Part shown: positions 1 to 7,960 of the stretch, one piece after another | Numbering within the stretch: the first letter of the stretch is position 1 | How the letters are laid out: each line of letters begins with the position of its first letter | DNA from: UBA5078 sp051252515 | Lineage (GTDB): Bacteria; Pseudomonadota; Gammaproteobacteria; Pseudomonadales; Pseudohongiellaceae | DNA: 64,000 bases | Assembly: GCA_051252515.1 (NCBI GenBank) | Contig: JBPOFS010000006.1 | Location: 157,390-221,389, forward strand | Direction: 5' to 3' | The notes under the pieces: generated by a model | What the model was told of the DNA's origin: nothing | The model's database searches: none | What the model saw: the letters and a program-made list of their open reading frames with translations, nothing else | Position numbers and translations under genes: made by a program

Positions 1-358
1 TCTTAGGGATTCCTGGAGGAGGAGTTGAAGGGCTTGGCTCCGGCTTCTCTGGCTCAAACACCATCCCCTGTCCGTTTTCGCGTGCATATATTCCCAGTAC
101 AGAGCCAACCGGCACATAGACTGGAGTAGGGATACCTGCGAAACGTCCGCTGAACGCAATAGCTTCATCAAAGATTTGCAAATCATGAACGGCTGCCGGC
201 GCAATGTTCAAGACGATTTGCCCGTCTTTCACATGCTCTTGTGGCACTTGAACCCCTTCCCCATACGCATTCACGAGAATATAAGGAGTACAGGAGTTCT
301 CCAAAATCCACTCGTAGAGTGCACGTAAAATATAGGGACGACTTGAGGTCATGGTCAT
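1..358 (-). CDS. sspB: SspB, ClpXP protease specificity-enhancing factor (3' end off the window)
   Basis: SspB dimers bind the tail of ssrA-tagged proteins and deliver them to ClpXP in the cytoplasm. The reading frame begins MTMTSSRPYILRALYEWI and continues through an ILVNAYGEGVQVP stretch and AVHDLQIFDEAIAFSGRFAG, the typical SspB core. It then enters a Pro/Glu-rich linker (EPEKPEPSPSTPPPG) before running off the left edge, so the C-terminal ClpX-binding tail is not visible. Two in-frame ATGs (358 and 352) are possible and neither has a strong ribosome site. It lies 94 bases after sspA on the same strand, the usual sspA-sspB order. Identification is by recognised sequence. Confidence 0.93.
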   Translation of the reverse strand, partial: MTMTSSRPYILRALYEWILENSCTPYILVNAYGEGVQVPQEHVKDGQIVLNIAPAAVHDLQIFDEAIAFSGRFAGIPTPVYVPVGSVLGIYARENGQGMVFEPEKPEPSPSTPPPGIPK

Positions 359-420
359 GCTTTGTACCACATCGGGAAAAATCTAAGGGATCATGCTTGC
401 GAGGCTTACGCCTAATGCAC

Positions 421-446
421 AAATGCCGTCATAAATGACGGCATTT
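421..446. terminator. Perfect inverted repeat between sspA and sspB
   Basis: Ten-base arms AAATGCCGTC and GACGGCATTT flank a six-base loop. No clear T-run follows on the minus strand, so this is more likely an attenuator, mRNA-processing or stability hairpin inside the sspA-sspB operon than a full terminator. Confidence 0.5.
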
Positions 447-452
447 GGTGTC

Positions 453-1085
453 TTAGAGCATTTCTCTTTCTTGTTCTGACAGACTTGCTCGAACCGCTTC
501 TCGTGAGAATAAACGAGCACGATAGTCTAACAACGGCTGCAAGGCCTTAGTCTCGGGCAACTCGATTCCCAGTACTGGCAAACGCCAAAGAATCGGAGTG
601 ACACAACAGTCTACGATCGTAAACTCATCACTCATAAAGTAAGGCTTCTCTGAGAAGATCGGTGCAATAGAAGTAAGACTTTCACGCAACTCTTTACGCG
701 CTTTATCTAACTCTGCTGCAGTGCCTTTCCCAGCCATAATGAAGTCAACAGCGCCACACCAATCACGCTGAATACGGTACATCCATAAACGGCTTTGTGC
801 ACGCGCTACAGGATAGACTGGAAAGAGCGGTGGGTGTGGAAAACGCTCATCCAAATACTCCATCATAATATTGGCTTCATACAATACTAAGTCACGATCG
901 ACCAGAGTCGGCAAAGTATTGTAAGGATTCAATGATGCCAAATCCTCAGGCTTATGCTCAGGATCTACATCGATCGTTTCAACCGTTACGCCTTTCTCAG
1001 CCAATACAATCCGTACACGATGGCTATACTGACTTGTGCCATCGGAATAAAACGTCATTGACGAACGTTTAGCTACCACACCCAT
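453..1085 (-). CDS. sspA: Stringent starvation protein A
   Basis: SspA is a glutathione S-transferase-fold protein that binds RNA polymerase and acts in stationary-phase and acid-stress regulation; it is not known as an active GST. The 210-residue product carries the N-terminal thioredoxin-like part (MTFYSDGTSQYSHRVRIVL, from about residue 10), the LPTLVDRDLVLYEA loop and the strongly conserved segment YLDERFPHPPLFPVYPVARA at about residues 77-96. The C-terminal helical domain contains KPYFMSDEFTIVDC. Length matches the family. The start at 1085 is the first ATG; a second Met at residue 10 is possible. It lies 45 bases downstream of the cytochrome bc1 gene, as in other gammaproteobacteria. 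Confidence 0.96.
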   Translation of the reverse strand: MGVVAKRSSMTFYSDGTSQYSHRVRIVLAEKGVTVETIDVDPEHKPEDLASLNPYNTLPTLVDRDLVLYEANIMMEYLDERFPHPPLFPVYPVARAQSRLWMYRIQRDWCGAVDFIMAGKGTAAELDKARKELRESLTSIAPIFSEKPYFMSDEFTIVDCCVTPILWRLPVLGIELPETKALQPLLDYRARLFSREAVRASLSEQEREML

Positions 1086-1130
1086 ACTATCAACCTCTAT
1101 TCGCCGTAAAAGCGGCGAAACCTAAACGTT

Positions 1131-3140
1131 TCAGTGAATATTTTTCCAATACTCACGATTCAACAGAGTCGTGAATACAAACAGAATCGCCAGGAATCCT
1201 AGAACGAAGAACCCAATATACTCACGCGTTGCGCGAACAGGTTCACCGATGTAGTAAAGGAAATTCACAATATCGCCAACAGCTTCATCAAACTCTGCAG
1301 GGTCCATGCTGCCAGTACCGTCAACATGCTCTAATGCACAATGTTCAACGTCACCGTGGGCACAAACGACATCACCTTGTAACTCGTGAAGCACATTTGG
1401 CATCGCAACATTAGGGAAGACGACATTGTTAACGCCATACGGACGTGTTTCATCGGCATAGAATGAACGCAAGTATGTGTACAACCATTCAGGGCTACGA
1501 ACACGACCGATCAATGTAAGATCGGGTGGTGCTGCGCCAAACCAGTTCTTCGCATGATCCGCAGACATGGAGTTATCCATGAGATCACCAATTTGGTGGT
1601 CATTGAAGATCATGTTTTCGAGCACTAGGTCGTGAGGAATGCCAAGATCATTGGCAGTACGCTCATAGCGAGCATACTGCAACGAGTGACACGCTACACA
1701 ATAGTTCATGTATAGGTTAAAGCCAGACTGTAGTGACTCTTGAGCTGACACGTCAACTTCAACATGATCAAGCGCTACGTTGGACTCTGCCCCTACAGCT
1801 TTAAGAGGTAGGATGACCAAAGCGGCGAGTAATGCCAAGCTGAGGACCAATTGCTTCCAAGTAATCCAACGACCCGTCACACGTAGTGGCTCTGGGAACG
1901 TTTTCTCTTTCGATGTATACCAAGGCATCAAGAAGAAGAACAGGAAGTAAACCACTGTCATTACTTGCGCTAGGAACGTACGCGCCGGGCTCACAGCCAT
2001 CGTGCCCAACACCCCAAGGATGAGGAACGATACAGTGAATGCCAACAATGCGATGCGGCTGCTCCAACCCTTATAGCGAATTGATTTCACTGGGCTGCGA
2101 TCCAACCAAGGCACCACGAACAAGATGGCGATTGCACCGAACATCACAATTAGACCCCAGAACTTCGCATCGACACCGAACAAAGGCACGGTTACAGCAC
2201 GTAGCATTGAGTAGAAAGGTGTGTAGTACCACACTGGTGGCACGTGCTCAGGAGTCTTCAGCGAATCCGCTTCAATGAAGTTAGCGTGCTCGAGGAAGTA
2301 TCCGCCCATCTCTGGTACGAAGAACACCACGAAACAGAATACGAATAGGAAAACAGTGATACCGACCAAGTCGTGCACTGTGTAGTAAGGGTGGAAAGGA
2401 ATACCATCGAGAGGGATGCCATCCGGCCCTTTGTTTTTCTTGATCTCAATACCGTCTGGGTTGTTTGAGCCCACTTCATGCAGTGCCAACAGGTGTAATA
2501 CCACCAAAGCAAGCAGAACGATTGGCAAAGCCACAACGTGTAGAGCAAAGAATCGATTGAGTGTAGCGCCGGAGATCAAGTAATCACCACGTACCCACAC
2601 CAATAGGTCTTCCCCAATTACAGGGATGGAGCCCACTAGTGACACGATTACGTTCGCCCCCCAATAGGACATTTGTCCCCAAGGCAACACATAACCCATG
2701 AAGCCTTCGATAACTAGAACCAGGTAGATCGCCATGCCGAAAACCCAAACGAGTTCACGAGGCTTCTTGTAGGAACCATACATAAGGCCGCGGAACATGT
2801 GCATGTACACGACGATAAAGAATGCAGAAGCACCCGTTGAGTGCAGGTAACGGAGCAACCATCCCCACTCTACATCACGCATGATGTATTCAACCGAGGC
2901 AAACGCCCCTTCGGCACTGTTGGTATAGTTCATTGTTAGCCATACACCAGTGAGCAATTGCATCACCAAGACGACCAAAGACAAGACACCAAAGAAATAC
3001 CAGAAATTGAAATTCTTAGGTGCGTAATATTTGCTCATGTGCCGCTCCCAAGCGGCAACGATTGGAAGACGATCGTTAGTCCAGTCTCTTAGACCCGCAA
3101 GCGAGGAGACAATCCAACCACTTTTGTTCTCATTACTCAT
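1131..3140 (-). CDS. petB-petC: Cytochrome b / cytochrome c1 fusion of the bc1 complex
   Basis: One open frame of 669 codons encodes both membrane cytochromes of ubiquinol:cytochrome c reductase (complex III). Residues 1-415 are cytochrome b. The heme ligands are His100/His114 and His201/His215, with the classic 13-residue spacing, and the Qo-site motif reads PVWY (about 302-305) instead of PEWY. Residues 427-451 look like an internal signal segment (LVLSLALLAALVILPLKAVGA). After it comes cytochrome c1 with CVACH at 481-485, an AMPNVL methionine-ligand region and a C-terminal anchor helix. There is no stop between the halves. Fused b/c1 precursors that are cleaved after export are known (fbcH of Bradyrhizobium); cleavage after residue 451 is inferred here. 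The start codon overlaps the petA stop (TAATG). Confidence 0.95.
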   Translation of the reverse strand: MSNENKSGWIVSSLAGLRDWTNDRLPIVAAWERHMSKYYAPKNFNFWYFFGVLSLVVLVMQLLTGVWLTMNYTNSAEGAFASVEYIMRDVEWGWLLRYLHSTGASAFFIVVYMHMFRGLMYGSYKKPRELVWVFGMAIYLVLVIEGFMGYVLPWGQMSYWGANVIVSLVGSIPVIGEDLLVWVRGDYLISGATLNRFFALHVVALPIVLLALVVLHLLALHEVGSNNPDGIEIKKNKGPDGIPLDGIPFHPYYTVHDLVGITVFLFVFCFVVFFVPEMGGYFLEHANFIEADSLKTPEHVPPVWYYTPFYSMLRAVTVPLFGVDAKFWGLIVMFGAIAILFVVPWLDRSPVKSIRYKGWSSRIALLAFTVSFLILGVLGTMAVSPARTFLAQVMTVVYFLFFFLMPWYTSKEKTFPEPLRVTGRWITWKQLVLSLALLAALVILPLKAVGAESNVALDHVEVDVSAQESLQSGFNLYMNYCVACHSLQYARYERTANDLGIPHDLVLENMIFNDHQIGDLMDNSMSADHAKNWFGAAPPDLTLIGRVRSPEWLYTYLRSFYADETRPYGVNNVVFPNVAMPNVLHELQGDVVCAHGDVEHCALEHVDGTGSMDPAEFDEAVGDIVNFLYYIGEPVRATREYIGFFVLGFLAILFVFTTLLNREYWKNIH

Positions 3141-3739
3141 TATGCATTCACCCCGTCTTCACCAATCACAAGAACACTTTCAGACTCGTAGTAGTACGGC
3201 GGCACCTGCATGTTTCGCGAAGCAGGTGAACCCTGATATACGCGGCCAGCAAGATCGAAACGTGAACCGTGGCAAGGACAGAAGAAACCGCCTTTCCATT
3301 GTTCATCAAACGATTCAGCGCGTACGGCAACATGCGGGGTCGGAGAGCAGAACAAGTGTGGGCACAAGCCAACCAATACCAGAATCTCTGGCTCACGCGA
3401 GCGGAACTCGTTTGTAGCGTATTCCGGTTGCTCAGGCTGGTTTGAGCTAGGATCTTGTAAGCGAGAGTCTTGCCCTGGTAAAGCAGCAAGCGCCTCTTCT
3501 GAGCGGCGAACAACAAATATAGGTTTGCCGCGCCACGCTGGAATAGGACCCAAAATAGCACCCGGTTCGATAGAACTAATGTCTATTCGAACTGACGCAC
3601 CAGCCGCACGGGCTTTAGCGCTTGGGCTCCAAGACCCAACGAATGGCACAACTGCGCCCACTACTCCGGCAACACCTACAATAGAGGTGGACCCCAATAA
3701 AAAACGTCTGCGGCCAGAATCAGTACCGTCTTCACTCAC
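3140..3739 (-). CDS. petA: Rieske iron-sulfur subunit of the bc1 complex
   Basis: This is the 199-residue [2Fe-2S] subunit that takes the first electron from ubiquinol at the Qo site and passes it to cytochrome c1. The N-terminus has a twin-arginine-type motif (GRRRFLLGS) and one membrane helix (about 15-35). The cluster ligands are in CPHLFC and CPCHGSRFD; all four ligands and both disulfide cysteines are kept, but the first loop is usually CTHLGC, so Thr and Gly are replaced by Pro and Phe. The start is GTG at 3739, behind an AGGAG ribosome site. It is the first gene of petA-petBC-sspA-sspB, with a one-base stop/start overlap into petBC. Confidence 0.95.
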   Translation of the reverse strand: MSEDGTDSGRRRFLLGSTSIVGVAGVVGAVVPFVGSWSPSAKARAAGASVRIDISSIEPGAILGPIPAWRGKPIFVVRRSEEALAALPGQDSRLQDPSSNQPEQPEYATNEFRSREPEILVLVGLCPHLFCSPTPHVAVRAESFDEQWKGGFFCPCHGSRFDLAGRVYQGSPASRNMQVPPYYYESESVLVIGEDGVNA

Positions 3740-3959
3740 CGTGTTATCTCCTGAGCATTGGTCATAAAAAAATCCCTCATAGTTTATGAGAGAGTCGAGA
3801 ATAGAAACTGAAAGCGAGATCGATGACTCTTTCCCGAATACAGTGACTGCGCAATTTGCGGCGAATGGTAGCGGAGAACGCAGATTTTTTCAAGAAGTAA
3901 TATAAGAAGGGGTATAGCAAGAAGTTGATTTGTATGAGGAATTTTTATTTTTAGCACAT
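3740..3959. other. Gap upstream of petA; part of the 336-base petA-rpsI interval
   Basis: This stretch should hold the petA promoter (minus strand), but I cannot pick one with confidence. A small hairpin at 3776-3790 (CTCATA/TATGAG) is followed on the minus strand by a seven-T run about 40 bases before the petA start. It could be a weak terminator or attenuator. No reading frame is supported. Confidence 0.4.
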
Positions 3960-4001
3960 AAAAAAAGCGCCGCCATCAAATAGATAGCTGCGCTTTTTTT
4001 G
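3960..4001 (-). terminator. Terminator after rpsI
   Basis: AAAAAAAGCGC and GCGCTTTTTTT arms flank a loop of about 20 bases. On the minus strand this ends the rplM-rpsI transcript with a run of seven T. A second inverted repeat (AAGGGCTT/AAGCCCTT) lies between it and rpsI at about 4006-4042. Confidence 0.75.
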
Positions 4002-4075
4002 ATAAGGGCTTTCGCAGTGCAAAAACCCTATCAAGCCCTTTCGTAAACTGCAGAAAGGCGCGTTTAAATAATAGA

Positions 4076-4468
4076 TTAACGCTTGGAGAACTGTGGCTTC
4101 TTACGCGCTTTACGCAGACCAACTTTCTTACGCTCTACAGCACGCGCGTCACGTGTGACGAAACCTGCTTTACGAAGCGTAGGACGTAACTCACCGTCGT
4201 ATTCCATCAAAGCACGAGTGATTCCGTGACGAATCGCGCCAGCTTGACCGAAGCTACCACCGCCTTTCACTGTTACTTTAATATCGAACTTTCCAGACAG
4301 CTCAACCAATTCAAGAGGCTGCTGAACAATCATACGAGCAACTTCGCGACCGAAAAAACCGTCTAGCGTGCGCTTGTTGATTGTGATAGCACCAGTGCCT
4401 TTAGTAAGGAAGACTCTTGCTGTAGCAGTCTTGCGTCGACCTGTGCCGTAATATTGTGTCGTAGACAT
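4076..4468 (-). CDS. rpsI: Ribosomal protein uS9
   Basis: The 130-residue small-subunit protein sits in the 30S head and its C-terminal tail reaches the P-site tRNA. It shows the typical start YYGTGRRKTATARVFL, the central GGGSFGQAGAIRHGITRAL segment and the basic C-terminal KVGLRKARKKPQFSKR. It follows rplM by 18 bases on the same strand, the conserved L13-S9 operon. Confidence 0.98.
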   Translation of the reverse strand: MSTTQYYGTGRRKTATARVFLTKGTGAITINKRTLDGFFGREVARMIVQQPLELVELSGKFDIKVTVKGGGSFGQAGAIRHGITRALMEYDGELRPTLRKAGFVTRDARAVERKKVGLRKARKKPQFSKR

Positions 4469-4486
4469 CGTTTGTTATAAACCTCT

Positions 4487-4915
4487 TTACAGTGTCAGCG
4501 CTTGCGGTTGCTGTGCCGTGTGTGGATGCTCAGTGCCAGCGTATACTTTTAGCTTCTTAAACATTGCACGACCAAGTGGTGTGCGTGGCAACATGCCCTT
4601 AACAGCTAGCTTAATTACGCGCTCTGGTGCTCGATCGATCAATTTGCCGAAAGCAATTTCTTTCAAGCCGCCAGGAAATGCAGAGTGAGAGTAATAGATC
4701 TTATCTGTCACTTTCTTACCAGTAACGGCTACTTTCTCAGCATTGATCACGACAATATAGTCGCCAGTATCAACGTGAGGAGTGTATTCAGGCTTGTTCT
4801 TACCACGTAAGCGAGTGGCAATTTCCGTAGCCATGCGACCCAGAGTCTGTCCCTCTGCATCTAGGACTAACCAGTTGTGTTCAACATTCTGCGGTTTCGC
4901 AATAAAGGTCTTCAT
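4487..4915 (-). CDS. rplM: Ribosomal protein uL13
   Basis: This 142-residue protein is an early-assembling component of the 50S subunit. Recognisable segments are HNWLVLDAEGQTLGRMAT, LRGKNKPEYTPHVDTGDYIVVINAEK and VKGMLPRTPLGRAMFKKLKVY. It is first in the rplM-rpsI operon and its start is preceded by TTTGGTGAAAG. In E. coli the L13 leader is autoregulated; I did not identify such a structure here. Confidence 0.98.
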   Translation of the reverse strand: MKTFIAKPQNVEHNWLVLDAEGQTLGRMATEIATRLRGKNKPEYTPHVDTGDYIVVINAEKVAVTGKKVTDKIYYSHSAFPGGLKEIAFGKLIDRAPERVIKLAVKGMLPRTPLGRAMFKKLKVYAGTEHPHTAQQPQALTL

Positions 4916-5051
4916 TAACTTTCACCAAAGGAGCATTGTCTTCAAGGAGCGCGAATACTACCGAAGCAACTTTAAATATTCAAGCGCTGTGCAACTAAAA
5001 ATGGCAAAAAGCCGAAATTGTTGATACGCCACCCACTAATTTCGCCAAAGT

Positions 5052-6185
5052 TTAAGGCCGATGCTCTCTTCCTAGGTACTCTTGCGACTGCATCTCTAGC
5101 AATCGAGACTGAGTACGCTCGAAGACAAAAGCCAATTCTTTGCCCGTATAAAGCTCTAGCAAAGGCACTTTCGCGGAGATTATTAACTTCACATGCCGAT
5201 CATACAGCTCGTCCACCAAACTTACAAAACGTCTTGCTAAATCATCATTTCGGCCATCAAACTGAGGAACATCGCTCAATATGATCGCTTGGTACAACCT
5301 GGCCAACTCTATATAGTCATAGGCACTGCGAGGGCCGTCGCATAAAGCCGCACAATCAAACCAAACCGTATCCTGCGCACGCATCCGCGTAACGATCTGT
5401 CGCCCAAGCACTTCTACCGCCACATCTTTCTCTACATCGCCATGATCAGCGAGGCGCGCAAAACACGACAGCAACCCCGCTTCAGCCTCTGCCCCCAAAG
5501 GGCTGTAATAGATACTAGCCTGCTGCAAGGCTCGTAAACGGTAGTCTACGCCCCCATCCAACTCCAGCACTTGGGTATGTTGTTGTAGCAACGCTATCGC
5601 GGGCAAAAAACGCTCACGTTGAAGACCGTTGTCATACAATTTGTTTGGCACAATATTAGAGGTCGTCACAAACACCACTCCCTCCCCTATTAGATGAGTC
5701 AGAAGCCCGCCTAAAATCATGGCGTCCCCAATATCGGAAACAAAGAACTCATCAAAACAAATGACCCGCGCTTCTTGGGCGATATTTTTGGCCACCTGCT
5801 CCAATGGGTTCTTTTGTTGCTTCAGCAAGCTGAGCTCGTGATGAACGCGCTGCATAAAGCGATGAAAGTGCGTTCGCATTTTCTTATCGAACGGAAGGCT
5901 GTCGTAAAACACGTCCATCAAATATGTCTTTCCCCGGCCCACACCCCCATAAATATAGAGGCCTTTGACAGGCTCAGGGGCGCTCGATGGCGTTCCAGAC
6001 ACTCGACTCCATAGCTTGCCCAATACACCGGGAGCGCTTTCAGGCATAGCTATCAAATCATCATACAGGCGCTGAAAATGCTCTATTGCATTGGCCTGCG
6101 CGGCGTCTTTTTGTAACACCCCCTCTTCGATATCACGCCTATAACGCTGTATTGGAGACAATTGAACTGACTTAGACACAGACAT
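5052..6185 (-). CDS. zapE: ZapE, cell-division ATPase (AFG1-like)
   Basis: ZapE is a cytoplasmic P-loop ATPase that interacts with FtsZ at the constricting Z-ring. The 377-residue protein has Walker A GGVGRGKT at 80-87, Walker B VICFDEFFVSD near 140-150 and a sensor-type VTTSNIVPNKLYDNGLQRERFLP segment; all fit the AFG1/ZapE family and its usual length. It is transcribed away from zapG, with a 241-base divergent spacer. In many gammaproteobacteria zapE and yhcB (zapG) are also neighbours of rplM-rpsI. Confidence 0.93.
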   Translation of the reverse strand: MSVSKSVQLSPIQRYRRDIEEGVLQKDAAQANAIEHFQRLYDDLIAMPESAPGVLGKLWSRVSGTPSSAPEPVKGLYIYGGVGRGKTYLMDVFYDSLPFDKKMRTHFHRFMQRVHHELSLLKQQKNPLEQVAKNIAQEARVICFDEFFVSDIGDAMILGGLLTHLIGEGVVFVTTSNIVPNKLYDNGLQRERFLPAIALLQQHTQVLELDGGVDYRLRALQQASIYYSPLGAEAEAGLLSCFARLADHGDVEKDVAVEVLGRQIVTRMRAQDTVWFDCAALCDGPRSAYDYIELARLYQAIILSDVPQFDGRNDDLARRFVSLVDELYDRHVKLIISAKVPLLELYTGKELAFVFERTQSRLLEMQSQEYLGREHRP

Positions 6186-6426
6186 TTTGAGGTTTCAACT
6201 TGGCGATTTATTTGAGTGAGGATATGCAAGGCAGGGCATTCTACGGCAAATTGAACAAGGCCCGCCAGTCGCAACAGCCTACGCCCCACACAGTCACCCA
6301 AGCATGACACAACAAAAGACCGGAATTTCATCGCCCAGAGAGCACTATTTCAGGCTATACTTGTACAATTGAATTTTCAGAGCAACTATCAAAGGTTCGC
6401 TCACAAACAAGAGGCATTGTTTAAAG

Positions 6427-6879
6427 ATGTTATGGTTGACCGGAATTGGCTGTCTCATAGTTGGCATCGCAATTGGCTATTTAGTGGCCGGACGCATAAA
6501 CACAACCCCGAACAAAGTCACAGAGCTTGAGCAAAAGCTACAAGACCTGCAGCGCAATCATGCGCATTACCGTGATGAAGTGAGCGATCATTTCAGTACA
6601 ACCGCTGAACTCGTCCAGCAAATGACCGACAGCTACAAAGATGTGTACCAGCATCTGGCTAGTGGAGCGCAAGATCTTTGCAGCACTGATGTGGCCAGCA
6701 AGTTGCTCCCTACAAGCAACGACGGCGTATTTGGGGCTGTCGCCCATGACGATGATGACGACGACGATGACGAATTACAGGCACCGAAAGATTACGCACC
6801 ACGCCAAAACCCTAATCAGGCCGGCGCCTTAGCCGAAGACTTCGGTCTAGAAAAAGTGAAAGAAGAAGAGAAGGAATAA
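6427..6879 (+). CDS. zapG: ZapG/YhcB family inner-membrane protein (DUF1043)
   Basis: YhcB/ZapG is a small bitopic membrane protein linked to cell division and envelope synthesis. The 150-residue product has one N-terminal helix (residues 3-20, ending GIAIGYLVAGR). A coiled coil follows (LEQKLQDLQRNHAHYRDEV), then the family segment HFSTTAELVQQMTDSYKDVYQHLASGA. The C-terminal third is low complexity and very acidic, with eight consecutive Asp residues at about 112-119 and a Glu/Lys tail. The gene stands alone, divergent from zapE. Confidence 0.88.
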   Translation: MLWLTGIGCLIVGIAIGYLVAGRINTTPNKVTELEQKLQDLQRNHAHYRDEVSDHFSTTAELVQQMTDSYKDVYQHLASGAQDLCSTDVASKLLPTSNDGVFGAVAHDDDDDDDDELQAPKDYAPRQNPNQAGALAEDFGLEKVKEEEKE

Positions 6880-6937
6880 GCTTCCACCCTCTAATCCTTG
6901 CTTTTCACATTGACTCCCAAAAAGTTGCCCCCATATT

Positions 6938-6961
6938 GCGTACCTGGTTAACCAGGTACGC
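6938..6961. promoter_or_regulatory. 24-base perfect palindrome upstream of cysD
   Basis: The half-site GCGTACCTGG meets its exact complement across a TTAA centre, 30 bases before the cysD start. It may be a dimeric repressor/activator operator or a 10-bp hairpin in the leader. There is no T-run, so termination of zapG is less likely. Confidence 0.5.
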
Positions 6962-6991
6962 CCATAAGCACTATAAGCGAATTTTAAACGT

Positions 6992-7900
6992 ATGACTGAC
7001 TACAATCTGACCCATCTCAAGCAACTAGAAGCCGAGAGCATTCATATCATCCGCGAAGTGGCTGCAGAATTTGACAACCCCGTCATGCTGTACTCAGTCG
7101 GTAAAGACTCCGCCGTAATGCTCCACCTTGCTATGAAGGCCTTTTACCCAGGCAAGCCACCGTTTCCACTTCTACATGTCGACACGACATGGAAGTTTAA
7201 AGAGATGATCGCATTTAGAGACTACATGGCTGAAAAGCTTGGTCTCGAGCTAATCGTCCACACTAATCAAGATGGCATTGACGCAGGGGTTGGGCCGTTT
7301 ACTCATGGTAGCGAAAAGCATACCGACATCATGAAAACACAAGGCCTGCGCCAAGCACTTAACAAGTATAAGTTCGATGCCGCTTTTGGTGGTGCAAGAC
7401 GGGACGAAGAAAAATCACGCGCCAAAGAACGCGTATTTTCCTTCCGTGACAAAAACCATGGTTGGGACCCTAAGAATCAACGCCCGGAGCTTTGGAATAT
7501 TTATAATGGCAAAGTTAACAAAGGCGAAAGCATTCGCGTGTTTCCTTTGTCGAACTGGACCGAACTCGACATCTGGCAATACATCTATCTGAATGACATC
7601 GAAATTGTACCTTTGTACTTCGCCAAGCCACGCCCAGTCGTCAATATTGATGGCGTCGATATCATGGTCGATGATGAGCGCATGCCTATCAGCGACACAC
7701 AAAAAATCGAAACTAAGATGGTTCGCTTTCGCACACTAGGCTGTTACCCGCTCACCGGTGCTGTCGATTCAGAAGCAACAACATTGCCCGAGATCATTCA
7801 AGAGATGCTCTTGGCCACCACTTCTGAGCGCCAAGGCCGATTAATCGATAGCGACAAAGCAGGCTCCATGGAAGACAAAAAGCGAAAAGGCTACTTCTAG
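6992..7900 (+). CDS. cysD: Sulfate adenylyltransferase subunit 2
   Basis: CysD is the catalytic subunit of ATP sulfurylase (sulfate + ATP to APS + PPi), driven by GTP hydrolysis in CysN. The 302-residue protein has the PP-loop SVGKDS at 35-40, the FGGARRDEEKSRAKERVFSF segment and the C-terminal end DSDKAGSMEDKKRKGYF, all diagnostic. It lies 60 bases before cysNC and is surely co-transcribed. The palindrome just upstream is the only obvious regulatory site. Confidence 0.97.
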   Translation: MTDYNLTHLKQLEAESIHIIREVAAEFDNPVMLYSVGKDSAVMLHLAMKAFYPGKPPFPLLHVDTTWKFKEMIAFRDYMAEKLGLELIVHTNQDGIDAGVGPFTHGSEKHTDIMKTQGLRQALNKYKFDAAFGGARRDEEKSRAKERVFSFRDKNHGWDPKNQRPELWNIYNGKVNKGESIRVFPLSNWTELDIWQYIYLNDIEIVPLYFAKPRPVVNIDGVDIMVDDERMPISDTQKIETKMVRFRTLGCYPLTGAVDSEATTLPEIIQEMLLATTSERQGRLIDSDKAGSMEDKKRKGYF

Positions 7901-7960
7901 GCTCGCAACACAAGCTTCCCTTTAGATTCACGACCAGTATACAGATCAGGCTCTATCACT

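Noticed and set aside
1880..1960. Possible separate petC start within the cytochrome b/c1 frame
   Set aside because: There is no stop codon for a separate cytochrome b and no ribosome site, so the fused reading is the only consistent one.
2258..2548. A minus-strand 96-codon frame inside the cytochrome b region
   Set aside because: It is an out-of-frame overlap of a gene whose heme ligands are all intact.
6750..6775. GAC/GAT-rich tract in zapG as a possible assembly or repeat artefact
   Set aside because: It stays in frame, encodes a poly-Asp stretch and the C-terminal tail of this family is variable and acidic.
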